64,000 nt of DNA from Stappia albiluteola (GTDB lineage Bacteria > Pseudomonadota > Alphaproteobacteria > Rhizobiales > Stappiaceae): the NCBI RefSeq assembly GCF_014050225.1, contig NZ_JACFXV010000006.1, positions 1-64,000 of the forward strand. Direction: 5' to 3'. The translations under genes were made by a program, and so were the position numbers. Below are positions 36,886-42,957 of the stretch, one piece after another. The notes below the pieces were generated by a model that searched no databases, had not been told where the DNA came from, and saw only the letters and a program-made list of their open reading frames with translations. Numbering within the stretch: the first letter of the stretch is position 1; each line of letters opens with the position of its first letter.

Positions 36886-37675
36886 CGTGGGGATCCTTGT
36901 CTTGCAACTCGCTCTCACCGCCGAATCCAAGACCCGCCGAGATCCGCGCGGCGGCGGCCATCACCTTTTCCCCCACCTCGGCAATTTCGATCTGCGGGCA
37001 GACGGAGCGGGGATAGGCAACGCTGATGGCAGCGATTACCGAGCCGCTGGAGCTGCGCACTGGCGCGCCGACCGAAATAACACCGAGAATGTTTTCATCG
37101 AGTGAGGTGGAGTAACCGATCGTGCGCGCTGTGCGGAGCTGGCTGATCAACTGCTCAGGTTCGGTCACGGTACGGGGCGTTAGCCGCTCAAATGGCGCTT
37201 CGCCAAGAATCTTGCCGATCGCATCATCGGATAGTCCGACAAGCAAGGCCTTGCCGAGAGCGGTCGAATGCAGTGCCATCCTCTCGCCCGGCGAAGAGCG
37301 GATGACGACCGGGCTGCGGCTCTGGACGGCAAGAAGATAAAGACCGGCCGACCCACAGCGCACTCCCAGGAAGGCGTTGAAGCAGTCCTCGGCTGCTAAG
37401 GCCTGCAGTTCCGGTTCGGTAAGGGCAATCAGCCGGTCCTTGCGCAGCACGTGTTGGGCAAGGACGAGCACTCCATGGCCGATCCGGTATCGACGCGTGT
37501 CGGCCGTCTGTTCGACATATCCACGTTCGGCAAGCGTGTTCAGAAGCCTTTGGATGGCCGGGGCGCTTAGTTCCAGGCGTCTTGCGACCTCGCGCACGCC
37601 CACCGGTTCGTCTGAGTCTTTCAGTATCTCCAGTACCGAAAGCCCGCGTTCCAAGGAAAGGCTGCCTGACATCAT
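36875..37675 (-). CDS. IclR-family transcriptional regulator
   Basis: 266 residues from ATG 37675 (AAAGGAAC upstream; an ATG pair lies here). Winged helix at about 8-70 (RGLSVLEILKDS, PVGVREVARRLELSAPAIQRLL), effector domain at about 75-250 with LHSTALGKALL and SLDENILGVISVGAPV, the typical GAF-like effector pocket. First gene of the operon with the M24 hydrolase, threonine-synthase-like enzyme and Tct transporter, so it probably represses the operon until the substrate appears. A partial palindrome lies just upstream (37690-37702). Confidence 0.9.
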   Translation of the reverse strand: MMSGSLSLERGLSVLEILKDSDEPVGVREVARRLELSAPAIQRLLNTLAERGYVEQTADTRRYRIGHGVLVLAQHVLRKDRLIALTEPELQALAAEDCFNAFLGVRCGSAGLYLLAVQSRSPVVIRSSPGERMALHSTALGKALLVGLSDDAIGKILGEAPFERLTPRTVTEPEQLISQLRTARTIGYSTSLDENILGVISVGAPVRSSSGSVIAAISVAYPRSVCPQIEIAEVGEKVMAAAARISAGLGFGGESELQDKDPHDAA

Positions 37676-37689
37676 ATGTTCCTTTAATA

Positions 37690-37702
37690 GGAATAACGTT
37701 CC
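37690..37702. promoter_or_regulatory. Candidate IclR operator
   Basis: GGAATAACGTTCC has GGAA and TTCC arms around a 5-bp centre, about 15 bp upstream of the iclR start. IclR-family regulators often bind short palindromes that overlap their own promoter. Seen once only. Confidence 0.3.
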
Positions 37703-37744
37703 GATAATCATAAGTTAAGCGGATAATCCCATTTCATGTCAAGC

Positions 37745-37762
37745 ACGAATGTCTACTATAGT
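37745..37762. promoter_or_regulatory. Operator-like motif, copy 1 (XRE site)
   Basis: The complement of ACGAATGTCTACTATAGT reads ACTATAGTAGACATTCGT and matches 15 of 18 bases with 38413-38430 (ATTATAGTAATCATTCGT). It lies 40 bp upstream of the plus-strand XRE gene. A shared motif before both XRE genes suggests a binding site for one or both of these regulators. Confidence 0.5.
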
Positions 37763-37801
37763 GTGTCGCTCTAAAGTGTGCGGTGCAGTGACCATGCGAG
37801 T

Positions 37802-38113
37802 ATGGACATCCGCGTGGTCGTCGGTCTCAATGTGCAGCGCCTCCGGCGCGAACGGGAGATTTCTCAGGAGGAGCTGTCGTTGCGCTCGGATTGTACGCGC
37901 GGCTATCTGAGTGGCATCGAGACCGGCCGCCGAAATCCCACCGTCCTGTTCCTCGCGGACCTTGCCAAGGCACTTGAGAGCGACGTCTCGGAGTTCTTCG
38001 TCAAACCGGCAAAGGTTAGGGCCACCAAGAAAAATAGTGCAGTTGACGCTGGCGAAAGCGTCAAGAAGCGAACTTCGAGAGCGAAAAAGGCGCGAGCGCG
38101 CCCTTCGAGGTAG
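37802..38113 (+). CDS. XRE-family DNA-binding regulator (plus strand)
   Basis: 103 residues from ATG 37802; the frame is open upstream to 37778. The Cro/C1 helix-turn-helix fills residues 3-62: GLNVQRLRREREISQEELSL, DCTRGYLSGIETGRRNPTV. The remaining 40 residues are basic (Lys/Arg-rich, KKRTSRAKKARARPSR), a disordered tail that may add non-specific DNA binding. It lies between the iclR promoter and the second XRE gene, in front of luxR, so it probably belongs to the mobile element's transfer control. Confidence 0.85.
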   Translation: MDIRVVVGLNVQRLRREREISQEELSLRSDCTRGYLSGIETGRRNPTVLFLADLAKALESDVSEFFVKPAKVRATKKNSAVDAGESVKKRTSRAKKARARPSR

Positions 38114-38149
38114 CTGGCCGGCTCTGCCGGGTCGATCGGCCACGGGGTC

Positions 38150-38374
38150 TTAGCGCCGGGAGGGTGGTTCGCGCCGGATCAGCCACTCGACATCAACCTG
38201 TAACGCCAACGCGATCGCTTCTAGCGTGTCAACCGTAGGCGAATTCTCCTCCCGCTCGAGCTTGCCGACATAGTTACGGTCAAGCCCGGCGAGATCGGCC
38301 AATTGCTCCTGCGTCAGCCCCGAGGCCTGACGCAACAGTCTCAGATTGCGAGCCACGACCGACCTCAGCCTCAT
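38150..38374 (-). CDS. XRE-family regulator, QseC-like position
   Basis: 74 residues, essentially only a helix-turn-helix domain: NLRLLRQASGLTQEQLADLA, LDRNYVGKLEREENSPTVDT, LQVDVEWLIRREP. It is divergent from luxR, with 148 bp between start codons that include the second copy of the shared motif. In ICEMlSym of Mesorhizobium a small XRE protein, QseC, controls the antiactivator QseM and so the TraR/TraI circuit; this gene occupies an equivalent place, but no qseM partner is seen, so the parallel is tentative. Confidence 0.85.
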   Translation of the reverse strand: MRLRSVVARNLRLLRQASGLTQEQLADLAGLDRNYVGKLEREENSPTVDTLEAIALALQVDVEWLIRREPPSRR

Positions 38375-38412
38375 GCAATGAGACAGTCAGGATGCCGCGT
38401 TTGGCTCCACCT

Positions 38413-38430
38413 ATTATAGTAATCATTCGT
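38413..38430. promoter_or_regulatory. Operator-like motif, copy 2 (XRE/luxR site)
   Basis: ATTATAGTAATCATTCGT lies between the divergent XRE gene (start 38374) and luxR (start 38523) and matches copy 1 in 15 of 18 bases in the opposite orientation. Close by, 38434-38460 holds a GCTGCA...TGCAGC inverted repeat with 15 bases between, another candidate regulator site. Confidence 0.5.
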
Positions 38431-38522
38431 ATGCTGCAGGCTTGTTTTTCCGTTGCAGCCGCAGGTAAGATTTTCCTTCAGTAGTCGCCTTGAACGGGTG
38501 GAATTCGCCCGCTGCGTTGCAG

Positions 38523-39254
38523 ATGAAGCAAAACGAACTCTTCGATGTTCTTCAGGCCGCCGAAAAGATCGACCAGGCGACAAACGTCGACGAAATTCTC
38601 GGCACGCTTTGTACCTGCCTCAAACACTACGGCTTTTACGCCTGCCTGATCACCCAGCTACCGCTAACGCATGAATTGCGCTGGCAGGAATATATCCTTG
38701 CCAATTGCTGGCCACGGGAATGGTACGAGCGTTACAATGCTACCGGTCACTTTCGTCACGATCCTTGCGTAGCTTACTGCCGCCGAACGGCCGATCCGTT
38801 CCTCTGGAGTGAAGTCAGTCGAAAGAACTTGGAGGCACCCGCCCGTTTGGTGATGAATGAGGCGAGCGAATTTGGCCTCCGGCAGGGCATCTGCGTGCCC
38901 ATTCACGCCCCGTTCTCGCCGCCTACCGTAGTCACGGTTTCTGGGGAAATTGCCGATCTTGTGCCTGCCACCCGGCACATTGTCTGCCTTCTCGCCCGTC
39001 AGGCTCTGCAGGCAATATCGCGTTTGCGTTCTGGTTCGGGCAAATCCTCAAAGCCAATGTTGTCCGAACGCGAGCGCGAGGTCTTACGGTGGGTGGCCGA
39101 CGGCAAGACGGCCTGGGAGATCTCTCGCATCCTTTCCCTCTCCGAGCACACCGTCCTGACACATCAACGCAACGCCAAACTGAAGCTTGATGCCGCCAAC
39201 AACGTCCATGCTGTCGTGAAGGCCTTTCTCAGGCACGAAATCCAACCTGGATAA
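38523..39254 (+). CDS. LuxR-family quorum-sensing regulator
   Basis: 243 residues from ATG 38523; the frame opens earlier (38490) but MKQNELFDVLQAAEKI is the likely start. The autoinducer-binding domain covers about 15-160 (with HDPCVAYCRRTADPFLW, the Asp and Trp of the acyl-homoserine-lactone pocket), the LuxR helix-turn-helix about 178-240 (LSEREREVLRWVADGKTAWE, LSEHTVLTHQRNAKLKL). It should bind the signal made by the next gene and activate transcription, most likely of the luxI-FseA operon. It is 69 bp upstream of luxI. Confidence 0.92.
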   Translation: MKQNELFDVLQAAEKIDQATNVDEILGTLCTCLKHYGFYACLITQLPLTHELRWQEYILANCWPREWYERYNATGHFRHDPCVAYCRRTADPFLWSEVSRKNLEAPARLVMNEASEFGLRQGICVPIHAPFSPPTVVTVSGEIADLVPATRHIVCLLARQALQAISRLRSGSGKSSKPMLSEREREVLRWVADGKTAWEISRILSLSEHTVLTHQRNAKLKLDAANNVHAVVKAFLRHEIQPG

Positions 39255-39323
39255 ATCCCCAGATCTTGGTATGGCGGGCAATAACCTTCCCGGCCTAGGA
39301 ACATGGAAAGCGGGGGATTCGCC

Positions 39324-39998
39324 ATGTTCCATATTCACATTGTCGATAGTTCGAACCGAGGCGCTTATCGTGATGAACTCGAACAGCATTATCGGCTGCG
39401 CCACGAAATCTATGTCGGCGAACGCGGTTGGCACAATCTTGCCCGCCCCGACGGCCGCGAGGTTGATGCCTTCGACACCGAGGATGCCGTCTATTTGCTC
39501 GGTATCCTCCCAGGGAAAGGTGTCGTTGCCGGCTCGCGCCTTGTTCCGAGCCTCAAGCCTCATCTGATGAGTGAAGTCTTCCCTCAGCTTGCGCCTCAGG
39601 GGGTGCCGCGTGCCAATGACATCTTCGAATGGACGCGGATATTCGTTGTGCCTGCGCTGCGTCGACCGGGAAGTCCTTGTCAGGCCGCCGGCATAGTCTA
39701 TTGCGGTATCGCTGAGTACTGCCTCCTGCGAGGCATCAGCCAGCTCTCGATCGTTTGCGAGACCTATTGGGTCGACCGTTTGGCCAAGCTCGGGTGGAAC
39801 CCGCGCCCACTCGGGAGGTCATTTGAGTATCGTGGCGAGACCATTGTCGGCCTCATGGTCGACATGGGTGAGGCCGCGCTCGAAACGACGCGAGGGACTT
39901 ACGCCATCAGCCATTCCGTCCTGTGGGCACAACACTACCAAGGTGCGAGCCGCTCAGTCGATCTCCATGACATGGCGGGGGGAGCGACAGGAGGGTGA
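39324..39998 (+). CDS. LuxI-family acyl-homoserine-lactone synthase
   Basis: 224 residues from ATG 39324 (MFHIHIVDSSN, as is common in rhizobial TraI-type proteins); ATG 39303 is a second choice. Conserved residues of AHL synthases are present: Arg and Trp in LRHEIYVGERGW, the Asp pair in EVDAFDTEDAVY, Arg in GSRLVPS, the Glu block in FEWTRIF. It makes the diffusible signal from S-adenosylmethionine and acyl carrier. It overlaps nothing downstream: the next gene starts eight bases after its stop, within reach of one transcript. Confidence 0.92.
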   Translation: MFHIHIVDSSNRGAYRDELEQHYRLRHEIYVGERGWHNLARPDGREVDAFDTEDAVYLLGILPGKGVVAGSRLVPSLKPHLMSEVFPQLAPQGVPRANDIFEWTRIFVVPALRRPGSPCQAAGIVYCGIAEYCLLRGISQLSIVCETYWVDRLAKLGWNPRPLGRSFEYRGETIVGLMVDMGEAALETTRGTYAISHSVLWAQHYQGASRSVDLHDMAGGATGG

Positions 39999-40005
39999 GA
40001 ACCGG

Positions 40006-40819
40006 ATGAAAGAAGTGAGCGAGGAAACGTCCTTTGAGGACTGGCGGGACTGCGTCAATTACCGCCACCTACTCAATCTCGATCGCGCCGACTGGGCCTG
40101 GGAATTCCTGCGCCGCCATCCCGATTGTCCCAGCTTTCTGATCATGCCGAGGTCACGCCAGGTCTTGCGCGCGGCACCACCAATCAATCTGGTCACCCTT
40201 GAGGAAGAACTGGACCATGCCCCATCTTGGGGGTTGCGATTTCGCCGATACGCTCTCCTCACCGGCTTCCGCATCATCGGTTTTCTGGCGCGGTGATTGC
40301 CATACCAATGTTCTACCAGTCGAGGCATTTCCCGCCGGCTTCGTCGGCGACGCTGATTCCTTTGACCTTCTCAACGTGCCTCATCCGGTCACCGTTCTGC
40401 GTTCGCTGGATGGCGAGCATGTGCTGATTTGCGATGGGCCGCGATCATTGCGTCTCGATGTCATTGCCGGGAGCCTTCTCTCCGGCCCGGTACGGCTCGG
40501 CTACTGCCTGTCGGGTTTTGCTGGCGTCGAAGCCAAAGTGATGACTCTGCGGCGCCTTCTGGCGCTCGAGCGCCTCGGTCGCTTGCCCAGCGCATTGTTT
40601 CACCCTGAACGTAAGGCGCGTCGCTGGGGCATGGTGCTGCAAGCCTATGATGGCATGCGTGCCGGCGCCAGCCAGCGCGAGATCGCGACCATCCTTTACG
40701 GCGAAGAGCGCGTCCGGGCCGACTGGGAGGCCGGCTATCTCAGAACCCGTGTCCAACGCCTCATCCGCGCCGCCGATGAGATGATTGTTGGTGGTGGCTA
40801 TCGCGTGCTGCTGCAATAG
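40006..40819 (+). CDS. FseA-like excision activator, DUF6499-DUF2285 in two frames
   Basis: Two overlapping frames. Frame A (40006-40296) is a DUF6499 domain: FEDWRDCVNYRHLLNLDRAD, WAWEFLRRHPDCPSF and SWGLRF. Frame B, +1 relative to it, runs to 40819: ADTLSSPASASSVFW, then the DUF2285 domain with LRLDVIAGSLLSGPVRLGYC, LRRLLALERLGRLP and VQRLIRAADEM. The protein makes sense only if the ribosome moves from A to B by +1 around WGLRF/ADT. In ICEMlSym of Mesorhizobium the same domain pair (msi172-msi171) is fused by programmed +1 frameshifting into the excision activator FseA. It sits eight bases after luxI, as there. Frame B alone could also start at 40199. Confidence 0.8.
40240..40243 (+). promoter_or_regulatory. 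Candidate +1 frameshift site TTT-C
   Basis: Frame A codons around here are TTG CGA TTT CGC. If the tRNA-Phe slips from UUU to UUC by one base, the next codons are GCC GAT ACG CTC (A-D-T-L), the start of the homologous part of frame B. A Phe tRNA with GAA anticodon pairs better with UUC, so this is a plausible slip site. It is the position where the two frames' homology meets, but the exact slip codon is inferred. Confidence 0.5.
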
Positions 40820-40986
40820 ACTCACGCTGCTTAGCAAGTTCCACGTTTCCGTAAGACCTGGTGCGCGTCGTCCAGCGAGCAGTGGCTCGAGTCCTCCGGG
40901 GCCCTACGCTAGGTGCGAGAGGAAAAGGGCGGCTTTCTATGGGCAAAGCGCTGACGGTCGAAAAAAGGCTGGGAGCCGAAAATCCC

Positions 40987-41526
40987 ATGAGAAGAAGCCG
41001 CTATCAGTTCCAGTTCGTCCGCCTCGCCGCCGTCATCGGCATTGTATTATTCGTCTGTCTGCCCTTCTGGCCCGAGCTCGACAGAGAGCATACCGACCAG
41101 GCCAATGTGATCGACGCGAATACGATCGAAGTGGGCGGCGAGCAGCATCGCCTCTACGGCGTCGATGCCGTGGAGATCGACCAGCGCTGCCGACGTCGCG
41201 ATAGCACGACATGGCCTTGCGGCAGAGAGGCCGCCGCCGCGCTCATCAAATTTCTCGAAGGCAGAAAGGTCACTTGCGAAGTCTGGCAGGGAACGACGCG
41301 CGATGCTCATGGCCGGTTCGTATCTGTCTGCTACGCCGGTGGCGACGACATCAGCAGTTGGGTGGCGAAGAACGGCTGGGCGGTTGCCGATCGCGACGCC
41401 AATCGTCTCTACAACTATACAAGCGACGAGGGCACGGCCCGGTTTCTGCGCCGCGGCATCTGGGACGGAACCTTCGATCCGCCCGCCGAATGGCGGCCCC
41501 GGCAGCAGGCGGCAGGGCAGCCATGA
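40987..41526 (+). CDS. Thermonuclease-family protein (SNase-like), membrane-anchored
   Basis: 179 residues if started at ATG 40987; ATG 40939 is also possible. A helix (FVRLAAVIGIVLFVCLPFW) anchors it, followed by the staphylococcal-nuclease-like beta barrel: ANVIDANTIEVGGEQHRLYG, the Asp of VDAVEIDQ, Arg-Asp in GTTRDAHGRFVSVCYAG. The motif DAHGRFVSVCY is the YDRYGR-type substrate loop of the family. Proteins of this type degrade DNA or RNA outside the membrane; in integrative elements they recur next to the PAPS-reductase-like gene, with which it overlaps by four bases. Role in the element unknown. Confidence 0.8.
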   Translation: MRRSRYQFQFVRLAAVIGIVLFVCLPFWPELDREHTDQANVIDANTIEVGGEQHRLYGVDAVEIDQRCRRRDSTTWPCGREAAAALIKFLEGRKVTCEVWQGTTRDAHGRFVSVCYAGGDDISSWVAKNGWAVADRDANRLYNYTSDEGTARFLRRGIWDGTFDPPAEWRPRQQAAGQP

Positions 41527-42370
41527 ACGCGCTGTTTCCTCCGCCGGCCGACACCTCCACCATCAGGCTGGGCGCGCTTTCGCTCGGCGCCGGCGTCCAG
41601 TCCACCACCCTCGCACTGATGGCCGCCCACGGCGAGGTCGGGCCGATGCCCGACTGCGCCATCTTCGCCGACACCGGCTGGGAGCCGAAGGCCGTCTATG
41701 GGCATCTCGCCTGGCTTAAATCGCCGAATGTACTGCCGTTCCCAGTGCATATCGTGACTGCCGGCAACAACCGCGACGGGCTGGTCCGCGGCGCGCAGGG
41801 CGAGCGCTGGGCGTCGATTCCCGCCTTCACCAGATTCGCATCGGGCAATGTCGGCATGATCCGCCGGCAGTGCTACCCATGGAACTGAAGATCGTGCCGA
41901 TCCGCCGCAAGGTGCGGGAGCTGGTCGGGCTCACGGGCAAACGCTCGCCGGGCCGCCCCGTCGTTGAACAGTGGATCGGTATCTCCCTGGACGAGATCGT
42001 GCGCATGAAAATGTCCTTCGAGCCCTGGCAGGTGAACCGCTGGCCCCTCATCGAACTGGGCATGACGCGCCGCGATTGCCTGCGCTGGCTGGAACGGAAC
42101 GGCTATCCCATGCCGCCCAAGAGCGCCTGCATCGGATGTCCGTATCATTCCGACGTCGTGTGGCGGCAGATGCGCGAGGAGGATCCCGACGGCTTCGCCG
42201 ATGCTGTCGCCATCGACCGGCTGATCCGCACCGGCTTCCGCAATCTGCGCGGCGAGGTGTATCTCCATCGCTCCTGCGTGCCGCTCGACGAGGCCGATCT
42301 CGACACGCCGGCGGACAAGGGACAGCTCGACCTCTTCGCCGATGAATGTGACGGCATGTGCGGCGTGTGA
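41523..42370 (+). pseudogene. PAPS-reductase/adenine nucleotide alpha-hydrolase-like gene, frameshifted
   Basis: Frame A (41523-41888) starts LGALSLGAGVQSTTLALMA, the PP-loop of the ATP-binding alpha-hydrolase superfamily, then FADTGWEPKAVYGHL. It ends at RRQCYPWN-stop. Frame B continues LKIVPIRRKVRELVG, CLRWLERNGYPMPPKSACIG and CPYHSDVVW. The family reads RRQCTxELKIVPIRR in one frame, so two extra bases (or a loss of one) near 41880 break the gene. Proteins like this occur in many alphaproteobacterial conjugative elements next to a ParB-like protein; some relatives work in DNA modification. The frameshift may be real or a sequencing fault. Confidence 0.75.
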
Positions 42371-42394
42371 CCTGTTTTGCCTGATCGCCGATAG

Positions 42395-42423
42395 GGCCGC
42401 TCTCGACAAGTTCGAGAGCGGCC
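42395..42423. terminator. Strong hairpin after PAPS-like gene
   Basis: Arms GGCCGCTCTCGA (42395-42406) and TCGAGAGCGGCC (42412-42423), perfect 12 bp, 5-nt loop, 25 bp after the stop at 42370. A second short hairpin CCCGT-G-ACGGG with TTTT follows at 42430-42444, which could give a terminator. Lies upstream of the 42489 gene. Confidence 0.6.
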
Positions 42424-42488
42424 GTTTCGCCCGTGACGGGTTTTCAGGTCCGGAACGGTTCCGGGCCGCCCGTCGCGGGAGAACATCG

Positions 42489-42875
42489 ATGCGCGATCGC
42501 GATTACGGTGCCGACATCGCCAAGGCCATCGCCACGCCGGGCGGCTATCTGAAGATCGGTCGTGGAGGGTTCAGTCTGCATTACCTGAATGCGTATGGCG
42601 GCCAGAGCAGCCTGTCCGGCTACGATTGCGACACCGTGAAACTGCAGACCATCGCCGCCGGACTTCCGGTGATCGACAGCCGCTGCGTCGACTTCGACAA
42701 AGTGACCAGGCTCGTCATCTCCGGGCCGATGATCTGCGTGGGTGGTGCGCCCGAGCCTGAACCATGGGGCGCATTCTCTTATGCGCCGCTGATCGAGGTG
42801 GCGCGGGCATACGCCGCGGCCGGGGCGGAGGTCTACAACCTCGACCTGGAGGAAGCGGCGGGGGCGGCGGCCTGA
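42489..42875 (+). CDS. Hypothetical protein of ICE backbone
   Basis: 128 residues from ATG 42489. The protein is compact with strands such as GGYLKIGRGGFSLHYLN and LVISGPMICVGG, and no membrane segment. I do not recognise the family. It is found between the PAPS-like and ParB-like genes, and its 5' region contains the hairpin of 42395-42423. No catalytic motif seen. Probably conserved within this kind of element. Confidence 0.65.
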   Translation: MRDRDYGADIAKAIATPGGYLKIGRGGFSLHYLNAYGGQSSLSGYDCDTVKLQTIAAGLPVIDSRCVDFDKVTRLVISGPMICVGGAPEPEPWGAFSYAPLIEVARAYAAAGAEVYNLDLEEAAGAAA

Positions 42876-42899
42876 GAGGGAGAGGGAAGTGGGTATCTT

Positions 42900-42947
42900 C
42901 GTGACGAGCCTGTCAGGCGAAAGAGAGGCTTTCTCCGGCTCGTCACG
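42900..42947. other. Hairpin upstream of ParB-like gene
   Basis: Arms CGTGACGAGCC (42900-42910) and GGCTCGTCACG (42937-42947), perfect 11 bp, with a second small hairpin (GAAAG/CTTTC) in the loop; it ends 10 bp before ATG 42958 and includes the region of the start's ribosome binding site. It could fold in the mRNA leader. Confidence 0.6.
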
Positions 42948-42957
42948 GAGAACCGAC

